A stretch of 6,120 bases of DNA from Belnapia sp. (GTDB lineage Bacteria; Pseudomonadota; Alphaproteobacteria; Acetobacterales; Acetobacteraceae): positions 1-6,120 of the forward strand of contig JAQGIA010000131.1 in NCBI GenBank assembly GCA_028291445.1. The letters run 5' to 3'. Each line of letters begins with the position of its first letter. Positions within the stretch are counted from its first letter, which is position 1. The position numbers and the translations under genes were made by a program. The notes under the pieces were generated by a model. The model saw only the letters and a list, made by a program, of their open reading frames with translations. It was not told where the DNA came from and searched no databases. This document shows positions 1 through 6,110 of the stretch, one piece after another.

Positions 1-1
1 G

Positions 2-898
2 GCCCGCAAGCCGCGCGCGCGCCGCGCCGCCAGCGCCGAGACGGAAAGCGCACCGCCGGCTCGCAAGCCCCGGGCTGCGGCCCGCAAGCCGTCGGGCGCC
101 GCTGCCTCGCGTACGGCACAAGGCGAGGGCGGCAGCAGCCGCAGCCCGCGCAAGGCCGCCGCATCGCGCAGCAATGGCGCCAAGGCGGGCACCACGCGTG
201 CCACACCGGCGAAGCGGGCTGCTGCTCCCGCTGCCAAGCGCACGGCTTCCGGCAAGGCGGCACCGAAACGTGCCCCCGCAGCCTCGAAGCGGACGGCGGC
301 GACCACCACCAAGCGAGCCGGCAGCGCGACGACGAAGCGCGCGTCCGGCACCACCACGAAGCGTGCTGCCGGCACGGCCACGAAGCGTGCTGCCGGCACG
401 GCCACGAAACGCGCTTCCGCTTCACCTGCGAAGCGCACCACTGGTGCGACCTCCAAGCGCGCCTCCACCACGGCGACCAGGCGCGCGTCCAGCACGGCCA
501 CGAAGCGGACCGCTGCCGCCCCGGCCAAGCGCACCTCCGGCACGACAGCAAAACGCACCTCCGGCACGGCTACGAAGCGTACCACCGCTACGCCCGCCAA
601 GCGTGGGGCGGCGACCGCCAAGCGCGCCACCGGCGGGACGGCCAAGCGCGCCCCCGGCACGTCAGCCAAGCGCGCCTCCGGCACGACCGCCAAGCGCGCT
701 TCCGGTGCAACCGCAAAACCAGCGTCCGGCGCGGCCAAGAAGCGCGCTGCCGCTGCCCCGGCCAAGCGCGCATCCGCTTCCGCCGCGAAGCCCAAAGCCA
801 AGGCAGCGCCGCGCGGGGCGGCCGGCCGGACGACGGCTGCGGCGAAGGGTGGCCGCGCCACGACCTCGCGGGCCAGCGCCCCTCGCGGCCGGGGCTGA
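2..898 (+). CDS. Histone H1/AlgP-like lysine- and arginine-rich repeat protein, 5' partial
   Basis: The frame is open from the left edge to TGA at 896-898, giving 298 visible residues and no N-terminus. The visible protein uses only ten amino acids (A, R, K, P, S, T, G, E, Q, N): no aromatic residue, no Leu, Ile, Val or Met, and no Asp. Its only acidic residues are E13, E15 and E42, so the last 256 residues carry only positive charge. There are 22 Lys-Arg dipeptides between residues 71 and 256, mostly eight residues apart. S/T-P-A-K motifs like those of histone H1 tails occur at 68-71, 141-144 and 197-200. Such tails in bacteria bind DNA or RNA non-specifically and are intrinsically disordered; a nucleoid role is inferred. 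Because the start is outside the window, this could be a free H1-like protein or the tail of a larger enzyme (Ku-like, topoisomerase or HU fusion). This frame is preferred over the overlapping Pro/Arg-rich one because its codons follow a conserved peptide repeat. Confidence 0.8.
   Translation, partial: ARKPRARRAASAETESAPPARKPRAAARKPSGAAASRTAQGEGGSSRSPRKAAASRSNGAKAGTTRATPAKRAAAPAAKRTASGKAAPKRAPAASKRTAATTTKRAGSATTKRASGTTTKRAAGTATKRAAGTATKRASASPAKRTTGATSKRASTTATRRASSTATKRTAAAPAKRTSGTTAKRTSGTATKRTTATPAKRGAATAKRATGGTAKRAPGTSAKRASGTTAKRASGATAKPASGAAKKRAAAAPAKRASASAAKPKAKAAPRGAAGRTTAAAKGGRATTSRASAPRGRG
287..811 (+). repeat. 24-bp tandem repeat coding for octapeptide units (T/S-x-A/T-K-R-A/T-S-G type)
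   Basis: About 22 degenerate 24-bp units run in frame through the basic protein. The lysine codon recurs every 8 residues from residue 96 to 200 and again from 207 to 263. The register slips once, by one missing codon between residues 200 and 207. The conserved lysine is arginine at residue 160, and the following arginine is proline at 240. Two neighbouring units, 362-385 and 386-409, differ only in their last base, which suggests recent duplication or conversion. Other units vary mostly at third positions and at the S/T/A/G positions. Irregular precursors of the repeat lie upstream, at residues 71-95. Confidence 0.85.
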
Positions 899-904
899 TC
901 ATCC

Positions 905-928
905 GGGTGGGGGCCCCGGCTCCCACCC
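905..928 (+). terminator. Possible terminator hairpin after the basic repeat protein
   Basis: Arms 905-914 and 919-928 pair over 10 bp, with one G-U wobble (912 with 921), around a four-base CCCG loop. The hairpin begins 7 bases after the TGA at 896-898. No T-run follows, so it is not a canonical intrinsic terminator. It could instead be a 3' stabilising stem or part of a Rho-assisted stop. Its position between the repeat gene and the acyl-CoA dehydrogenase suggests a transcription-unit boundary. Confidence 0.5.
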
Positions 929-975
929 ATCCGGCGGCGCGTGCCGCCGATGCCTACCCAGGTGCAGCCTAACGC

Positions 976-1002
976 TTGAGCCGCGGCGGGATGTGCTAGA
1001 GA
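976..1002 (+). promoter_or_regulatory. Weak candidate promoter for the acyl-CoA dehydrogenase
   Basis: TTGAGC (976-981) resembles a -35 box. TAGAGA (997-1002), preceded by a TG at 994-995, is a poor extended -10 match at 15-bp spacing. The elements lie in the otherwise featureless 147-bp gap 899-1045, after the hairpin and 44 bp before the ATG. The match is weak and placed mainly by position. Confidence 0.2.
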
Positions 1003-1045
1003 TTCGCCCAACGGTCCCCACACGGCCCCAAGAGAGCGAACAAGC

Positions 1046-2710
1046 ATGATCGACGCCGCCACGACGCCCGCCGATGACCTGATCTTCGGCCTTACCCATG
1101 TGGTGGACCTGCCGGGCCTGACCGCGGCATCCGGCCTCCCGATCAGCCCGGACGATATCGCCGCCATCATCGGCGAAGCCGAGCGTTTCGCCCGTGAAAT
1201 CCTCTGGCCGCATACCCAGGCCGCCGACCGGCTCGGCGCGATCTACGAGAATGGCGTGGTCCGGGTGCCGCCTTCCTACCGGGACGCCTATCGCGGCTGG
1301 GTGGATGGCGGCTGGCAAGGCCTCGCCGCCCCGGCCGAGGTCAACGGCATTCCCATCGGCGGCCAGGAGTTGCCGCAGGCCCTTTGGATGGCCGTCTCCG
1401 AACTCGTCACCAGCGGCGACATGGCCTTCAGCCTCTGCCCCCTGCTGACCGCCGGCGCCATCGAGGCGCTGGTCCGCTTCGCCACCCCGGCCCAGCAGGA
1501 GGCCTGGCTGCCCAGGCTGGTTTCCGGCGAATGGACCGGCACCATGTGCCTGACCGAGCCCCAGGCCGGCAGCGACCTCTCCCAGGTCCGTACCAAGGCC
1601 GAGCCAGACGGGATCGGCAGCTACCGGATCACCGGCCAGAAGATCTACATCACCTGGGGCGACCACGACCTGACCCCGAATACCCTGCACCTGATCCTCG
1701 CCCGGTTGCCCGATGCCCCGCCGGGCACCCGGGGCATCAGCCTGTTCGCCGCGCCGAAAGTGCTGCCGGACGGCACGCCCAATGCGCTCCGCTGCGGCGG
1801 GATCGAGAAGAAGCTGGGCATCCACGCCTCCCCTACCTGCGTCATGCTGTTCGAGGGCGCCGAAGCCCAGCTGGTCGGCGAGCCCAATCGCGGGCTGAAC
1901 GCCATGTTCGCCATGATGAATGCCGCCCGGCTCGGCGTCGGCGTGGAGGGCGTGGCCCAGGGCGCCCGGGCGCTGGCCCTGGCCGAGGCCTATGCCGCCG
2001 ACCGTATCCAGGGCGGCATCCCGATCAACCGCCATCCGGACGTGGCGCGGATGCTGGCCGAGATGCGGGCGATCACCCTGGCCGGACGGCTGCTGGCGCT
2101 GGAGGCCGGGGCCGCGCTGGACCGGTCCCGCCTGGCCGGTTCCGACAAGGGGGGCGCCTCGGAGGCCCGGGTCGCGCTGCTGACCCCGATCGTGAAATCC
2201 TGGTGCACCGACCGCGGCGTGGATGTCGCCAGCCTCGGTATCCAGGTCCATGGCGGCATGGGCTTCGTCGAGGATACCGGTGCGGCCCAGGTGCTGCGGG
2301 ATGCCCGCATCGCGCCGATCTACGAGGGCACCAACGGTATCCAGGCCATCGACCTGGTGACTCGCAAGCTGTTCCGCGACAACGGGACGGAGATGCGTGC
2401 GGTGATCGCCGAGGTCCGCGCCGCCGACCCCCGGCTGGCCGCGGCGGCCCAGTCGTTGGAGCAAGCCACCGCCTGGATGCTGGATCGTGGCCAGGCGGAT
2501 GCCGCCGCCGCCCAGGCCTCGGCCGCCGCCTACCTGGATGCCGCCGGCTGGACGCTCGGCGGCTGGATGCTGGCCCGGGCCGCCAGGGCCGATGCCCGCT
2601 ATGCCCCCCTCACCACCTTCTACCTGGCCCGGCTGCTGCCCCGTGCGGCGGCGCGGCTGGCGGAGATCGAGGCGGCTGACAGCCTGCTCGCGCTGCTGCC
2701 GGCGGCGTGA
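1046..2710 (+). CDS. Acyl-CoA dehydrogenase, large DmdC-like subfamily
   Basis: This 554-residue flavoprotein should catalyse FAD-dependent alpha,beta-dehydrogenation of an acyl-CoA thioester in the cytoplasm, passing electrons to electron-transfer flavoprotein. Domains in order: helical N-terminal part (about 35-160), beta middle domain (about 165-275) containing MCLTEPQAGSD (167-177) and ITWG (202-205), C-terminal helical domain (about 283-440) containing HGGMGF (402-407), and an extra C-terminal helical extension (about 450-550) typical of this subfamily. The catalytic base is predicted to be E427 in IYEGTNGIQ. Overall pattern and length resemble the family containing DmdC (3-methylmercaptopropionyl-CoA dehydrogenase), though it is somewhat shorter than the roughly 590 residues I recall for it. 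Many relatives act on other acyl-CoAs, so the substrate is open. The ATG has a weak purine-rich ribosome site (AGAGAG, 1031-1036). The nearest neighbours are carotenoid genes, which do not suggest a substrate. Confidence 0.93.
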   Translation: MIDAATTPADDLIFGLTHVVDLPGLTAASGLPISPDDIAAIIGEAERFAREILWPHTQAADRLGAIYENGVVRVPPSYRDAYRGWVDGGWQGLAAPAEVNGIPIGGQELPQALWMAVSELVTSGDMAFSLCPLLTAGAIEALVRFATPAQQEAWLPRLVSGEWTGTMCLTEPQAGSDLSQVRTKAEPDGIGSYRITGQKIYITWGDHDLTPNTLHLILARLPDAPPGTRGISLFAAPKVLPDGTPNALRCGGIEKKLGIHASPTCVMLFEGAEAQLVGEPNRGLNAMFAMMNAARLGVGVEGVAQGARALALAEAYAADRIQGGIPINRHPDVARMLAEMRAITLAGRLLALEAGAALDRSRLAGSDKGGASEARVALLTPIVKSWCTDRGVDVASLGIQVHGGMGFVEDTGAAQVLRDARIAPIYEGTNGIQAIDLVTRKLFRDNGTEMRAVIAEVRAADPRLAAAAQSLEQATAWMLDRGQADAAAAQASAAAYLDAAGWTLGGWMLARAARADARYAPLTTFYLARLLPRAAARLAEIEAADSLLALLPAA

Positions 2711-2750
2711 TCCAGCCGGGTTATGGTTTTATCGCGGCCAGGCAGGCTTG

Positions 2751-2795
2751 CGGTTGACGCGACCCACCGCATTTTGCGCAAGACCTCGTCAACCG
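2751..2795. promoter_or_regulatory. Inverted repeat in front of the desaturase operon, possible operator
   Basis: CGGTTGACG (2751-2759) and CGTCAACCG (2787-2795) are perfect 9-bp inverted copies with centres 36 bp apart. They lie in the 108-bp gap between the acyl-CoA dehydrogenase stop and the first desaturase ATG. The left arm contains TTGACG (2754-2759), a good -35 hexamer, but no convincing -10 lies 16-18 bp downstream. A small palindrome, TTGCGCAA (2774-2781), sits between the arms. The arrangement fits a regulator dimer pair or a long-loop hairpin in the leader. The regulator is unknown, and no PpsR-type TGT-N12-ACA site is visible in the gap. Confidence 0.4.
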
Positions 2796-2818
2796 AAGCG
2801 CATGGACGTCGATAGCGC

Positions 2819-4408
2819 ATGAACGCACCGTTTGCCGCCCCTGCCCTTCAGGCCAGCCGACCCAGGGTCGCCATCATCGGCGCCGGCCCCGGTGGGCTGG
2901 CCGCCGCCATGCTGCTCGCCGCCCAGGGCGCACGGGTCACCATCCACGAGAAGGATGCGATGGTCGGCGGCCGGACCCGGACCCTCACCACCGAGCAGGG
3001 CTATCGCTTCGACCTCGGCCCCACCTTCTTCCTGTATCCCCGCATCCTGTCCGAGATCTTCTCCAGTTGCGGCGCCAGCCTGGAGGAGGAGGTGAAGCTC
3101 ATTCGCCTCGATCCCCTGTACCGGCTGGTCTTCGAGGGCTCCGCCACCATCGACGCCACCCCGGACCTGGATGCGATGGAGGCGGCGCTCCGTCGCCTTG
3201 CTCCGGGGGATGAGCGGGGCCTCCGCCCCTTCATGGAGGAGAACCGCCGCAAGCTGGCAGCCTTCCGCCCGGTGTTGGAGAACCCCTTCTCCTCGCCCAC
3301 CCGCTTCCTCGCCCCCGGCGTGCTGAAAAGCCTGCCGTTGATGCGGCCGCACCGCACGGTCGACGAGGATCTGGCAACCTATTTCAAGGACCCACGGGTC
3401 AGGCTCGCCTTCTCCTTCCAGACGAAATACCTCGGGATGAGCCCGTTCCGCTGCCCGAGCCTTTTCACCATCCTGTCCTTCCTGGAATACGAGCACGGCA
3501 TCTTCCATCCCGTAGGCGGCTGCGGCGCGGTATCCGCCGCCATGGCTCGCGTCGCGGAGCGGCTGGGCGTGGATATCCGGCTGAATTCGCCGGTCGACCA
3601 AGTGGCCTTCAAGGGCCGGCGCGCGGTGGGCGTGGAGGCCGGCGGCAAGCATCACGCCGCCGACGCGGTGGTGGTCAATGCCGACTTCGCCCATGCGGTG
3701 CCGAAGCTCATTCCGGATGCGCTGCGCAAGCAGTGGCCGGACAAGCGGATCAACAAGGCCCGCTTCTCCTGCTCGACCTTCATGCTCTACCTGGGCATCG
3801 AGGGGACCCTGCCGGATATCGCGCACCACACGGTGCTGCTCTCCGAGGAATACCGGCGGAACATCCACCAGATCGAGACCGGGGAAATCCCCGATGTCCC
3901 GAGCCTCTATATGCACAACCCGAGCGTGACCGACCCGAGCATGGCCCCACCCGGCCATTCCAGCCTGTACGTGCTGGTGCCGGTGCCGAACATGCGGGAT
4001 GCCGAGGAGCACGGCTTCGACTGGACCGCCGAGGCGCAACGCTACCGCCGGCTGGCGCTCGACCGGCTCAAGATCCTCGGCGTGCACGACATCGAAAGCC
4101 GCATCCGCTACGAGCGCATGATCACGCCGCGCGAATGGCGCGACGAATACGCGGTCGGCTTCGGCGCCACCTTCAACCTGTCGCACGACCTGGGGCAGAT
4201 GCTCTGCTTCCGGCCGCGCAACCGGTTCAGCGACCTCGACGGGCTGTACCTGGTGGGCGGCGGCACCCATCCCGGCAGCGGCCTGCCGGTGATCTACGAG
4301 GGCGCGCGCATCACCACCGGGCTGCTGGCACGGGACCTTGGCCTCGGTGCCGTGCCGCAGGGCACCGGCTTCTCCGAGATTGCGCCGACCTATCAGGCGG
4401 CGCGTTGA
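2819..4408 (+). CDS. Phytoene/diapophytoene desaturase family FAD-dependent oxidoreductase (CrtI/CrtN-like), first of pair
   Basis: This 529-residue protein has the carotenoid desaturase (amine-oxidase-type) fold. The N-terminal dinucleotide site VAIIGAGPGG (17-26) is followed by acidic E44 for the ADP ribose and by the VGGRT turn (49-53), then FDLGPTFF (64-71). The C-terminal FAD-binding segment LDGLYLVGGGTHPGSGLP (473-490) is intact. Such enzymes introduce conjugated double bonds into a colourless C30 or C40 polyene at the membrane. The internal blocks FQTKYLGMSPFRCPSLFTILSFLEYEHGIFHP (200-231) resemble, from memory, desaturases of bacterial C30 pathways (Methylobacterium, planctomycetes), so dehydrosqualene/squalene desaturation is plausible but unproven. 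An in-frame TAG at 2813-2815 makes the ATG at 2819 the most upstream start, and the next Met (residue 31) would lose the FAD site. The ribosome site is weak. A related gene follows after 85 bp. Confidence 0.9.
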   Translation: MNAPFAAPALQASRPRVAIIGAGPGGLAAAMLLAAQGARVTIHEKDAMVGGRTRTLTTEQGYRFDLGPTFFLYPRILSEIFSSCGASLEEEVKLIRLDPLYRLVFEGSATIDATPDLDAMEAALRRLAPGDERGLRPFMEENRRKLAAFRPVLENPFSSPTRFLAPGVLKSLPLMRPHRTVDEDLATYFKDPRVRLAFSFQTKYLGMSPFRCPSLFTILSFLEYEHGIFHPVGGCGAVSAAMARVAERLGVDIRLNSPVDQVAFKGRRAVGVEAGGKHHAADAVVVNADFAHAVPKLIPDALRKQWPDKRINKARFSCSTFMLYLGIEGTLPDIAHHTVLLSEEYRRNIHQIETGEIPDVPSLYMHNPSVTDPSMAPPGHSSLYVLVPVPNMRDAEEHGFDWTAEAQRYRRLALDRLKILGVHDIESRIRYERMITPREWRDEYAVGFGATFNLSHDLGQMLCFRPRNRFSDLDGLYLVGGGTHPGSGLPVIYEGARITTGLLARDLGLGAVPQGTGFSEIAPTYQAAR

Positions 4409-4462
4409 ACTCCAGCCGCTGGGCGGCCATCTGCCCGCGGCGGGCGATGCAATGCATGAGCA

Positions 4463-4478
4463 GGCCCGGGACCGGGCC
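4463..4478 (+). promoter_or_regulatory. GC-rich hairpin next to the ribosome site of the second desaturase
   Basis: GGCCCG (4463-4468) and CGGGCC (4473-4478) form a 6-bp perfect stem with a GGAC loop. The stem ends two bases before the Shine-Dalgarno sequence at 4481. It lies in the 85-bp spacer between the two desaturase genes, where it could tune translation of the second gene or stabilise the processed mRNA. In DNA this GC-rich, a stem this short may arise by chance. Confidence 0.3.
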
Positions 4479-4480
4479 GC

Positions 4481-4487
4481 AGGGGGA
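4481..4487 (+). promoter_or_regulatory. Ribosome binding site that fixes the start of the second desaturase
   Basis: AGGGGGA lies six bases before the ATG at 4494. It is the strongest Shine-Dalgarno-like sequence in front of any gene here. It favours that ATG over the in-frame upstream ATGs at 4338 (inside the previous gene) and 4452, neither of which begins a recognisable protein segment. Confidence 0.7.
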
Positions 4488-4493
4488 ACGGGC

Positions 4494-6110
4494 ATGGGCT
4501 CGCATGTTGTAGTGGTGGGTGGCGGCCTTGGCGGCCTGGCGGCGGCAGCGACGGCTGCGGCACGCGGCCACAAGGTGACGCTGCTCGACAAGAATCCCTG
4601 GCTAGGCGGCAAGGCCGCGGTGCTGAAGCTGCCCTCGCCCAATGGCATGAAGGGCGCTTCCGGCTCTGCCGGGGGCGACTTCCGCTTCGACATGGGGCCG
4701 ACGATCCTGACCGTGCCGCGCGTGCTGCGGCGCATCTTCGCCGAGGCCGGCCGCGACCAGGCGCAGGACCTGCCGCTGATCCGGCTCGATCCGCAATGGC
4801 GCTGCTTCTTCGAAGACAAGACGCAGATCGACCTGATCGAGAACGTCGACGCCATGGCCCGTGCCATGGACAGCTTCGCCCCGGGCACCAACCAGGGCGA
4901 GGGCTACAGGCGCTTCCAGCAGGTGGCGAAGAACCTGCACGAGATCTCGGAGAAATTCTTCTTCTGGAAGTCGGTCGAGGGCCTGACCGACACCATCGAC
5001 ATGAAGTCCAACTTCGCCCCCAACACCATGCGCGACGTGATGGCTTTGCGCATGGGCCGCACCGTGGCCAAGGTCATCCGCGGCCATGTGCCGGATGCGC
5101 GGCTGGCGCAGATGCTCGACCATTTCTGCCAATATGTCGGCTCCAGCCCCTACCTCGCCCCGGCGGTGCTCTGCTCGATCGGCGACATGCAGGCGAGCGA
5201 GGGCATCTGGTACCCCAAGGGCGGCACCCGCGCCGTCGCCGAGGGCCTGGCCAATCTGGCAGCCTCGCTCGGCGCCGACCTGCGCCACAGCGTCGAGGTC
5301 ACCGGCTTCGACGTCGAGAATGGCACCATGAAGGCGGTCCGCACCGCGACCGGCGAACGCATCGCCTGCGATGCCGTCATTTCCAACATGGATGCCATCC
5401 GCACCTACAAGGAGCTGGTCGGTGGCCCGGTCGGCGAGAAATACGCCAAAAAGGGCTTCGAGCCGGCCTGCTCCGGCGTGGTGCTCTATCTCGGGCTCAA
5501 GAAGCGCTACGACCATCTGGCGCACCATTGCTTCGTCTTCTCCCGCGACGCGGAGGAGGAATTCGACGCCATCTACAAGCGCGGCGAGCCGGCGCCCGAT
5601 CCGACCGCCTATCTGGCGGCGCCGTCCTGCTCGGACGACACGGTGGCCCCCCCGGGCGGCGAGGCATTGTACGTGCTGGTCCATACCCCCTACCTGCGGC
5701 CGGGCCACGACTGGTCCAGGATGTTCGCCCCCTATCGGCAGACCATCCTCGATAAGCTGAAGCGCACCGCCGGCATGGAGGATATCGAGGAGCGCATCGT
5801 GGTCGAGGGCGCCCTGACCCCGGTCGATATCCATGAGCGCTACAAGGTGCTGAACGGCGCCATCTATGGCCTGGCCAGCCACGGCGCCTTCCTCGGCGCC
5901 TTCAAGCCGGGCAACCGTTCCCGCCAGGTGAAGGGCCTCTACCTCGCCGGCGGCGCGGCGCATCCCGGTCCCGGCATGCCGATGGTGATGATGAGCGGCT
6001 GGATCGCCGCCGACAGCCTGGACCAGGATCTCGGCGGCCGGGGGATGAGCGCGGCGGCGCATGAGGCCGGCCAGCGCGACGCCCTCAGGGTGCCGCTGGC
6101 CGCCGAGTGA
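4494..6110 (+). CDS. Phytoene desaturase family FAD-dependent oxidoreductase (CrtI/CrtP/CrtD-like), second of pair
   Basis: Starting at the ATG behind a good ribosome site, the protein is 538 residues and opens directly with the dinucleotide fold HVVVVGGGLGG (4-14), acidic D32 and LGGKAA (37-42). FRFDMGPTILTVPRVLRRIF (63-82) and the C-terminal FAD segment VKGLYLAGGAAHPGPGMPM (479-497) complete the carotenoid desaturase/oxygenase family signature. It differs from its upstream neighbour across the substrate domain and in the C-terminal motif (GAAHPGPGMP against GGTHPGSGLP), so the pair is an old divergence with different jobs. Likely roles are a further desaturation or a terminal oxidation (CrtP-like) of the upstream enzyme's product; a CrtD-type role is also possible. 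An unusual Gly/Ser-rich insert occupies about residues 45-62. The gene follows its partner by 85 bp with no terminator, so cotranscription is likely. Confidence 0.9.
   Translation: MGSHVVVVGGGLGGLAAAATAAARGHKVTLLDKNPWLGGKAAVLKLPSPNGMKGASGSAGGDFRFDMGPTILTVPRVLRRIFAEAGRDQAQDLPLIRLDPQWRCFFEDKTQIDLIENVDAMARAMDSFAPGTNQGEGYRRFQQVAKNLHEISEKFFFWKSVEGLTDTIDMKSNFAPNTMRDVMALRMGRTVAKVIRGHVPDARLAQMLDHFCQYVGSSPYLAPAVLCSIGDMQASEGIWYPKGGTRAVAEGLANLAASLGADLRHSVEVTGFDVENGTMKAVRTATGERIACDAVISNMDAIRTYKELVGGPVGEKYAKKGFEPACSGVVLYLGLKKRYDHLAHHCFVFSRDAEEEFDAIYKRGEPAPDPTAYLAAPSCSDDTVAPPGGEALYVLVHTPYLRPGHDWSRMFAPYRQTILDKLKRTAGMEDIEERIVVEGALTPVDIHERYKVLNGAIYGLASHGAFLGAFKPGNRSRQVKGLYLAGGAAHPGPGMPMVMMSGWIAADSLDQDLGGRGMSAAAHEAGQRDALRVPLAAE

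Noticed and set aside
287..811. CRISPR-like regular repeats
   Set aside because: The 24-bp units are contiguous, in frame and degenerate at third positions, with no unique spacers, so this is a coding repeat.
174..1049. Pro/Arg-rich plus-strand open frame overlapping the basic repeat gene and reaching the acyl-CoA dehydrogenase start
   Set aside because: It is the +1 shift of the repeat frame and continues only by chance through the intergenic hairpin. Its ATGA overlap with the next gene is tempting, but the Lys-Arg octad frame has the conserved peptide pattern and its own stop at 896-898.
899..2464. Long minus-strand open frame opposite the acyl-CoA dehydrogenase
   Set aside because: Its Gly/His/Asp/Gln-rich, low-complexity translation matches no family I recognise. 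It is the expected antisense shadow of a GC-rich gene whose sense product is a full acyl-CoA dehydrogenase.
4433..4445. Small GCCCG/CGGGC hairpin in the desaturase spacer
   Set aside because: A five-base stem with a three-base loop is expected by chance at this GC content, and it is not placed at a stop or a ribosome site.
4338..4493. N-terminal extension of the second desaturase from the ATG at 4338 or 4452
   Set aside because: The extra residues are Arg/Pro-rich out-of-frame read-through of the previous gene and spacer. A strong ribosome site and the immediate FAD-fold start support 4494.
2789..4891. 700-codon minus-strand open frame across both desaturases
   Set aside because: It spans the gap and parts of two well-supported sense genes and has no domain pattern. 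Scarce stop codons at this GC content explain it.
4602..6062. Minus-strand open frame opposite the second desaturase
   Set aside because: Same antisense shadow effect: compositionally biased and without motifs, while the sense strand carries intact FAD-binding motifs.
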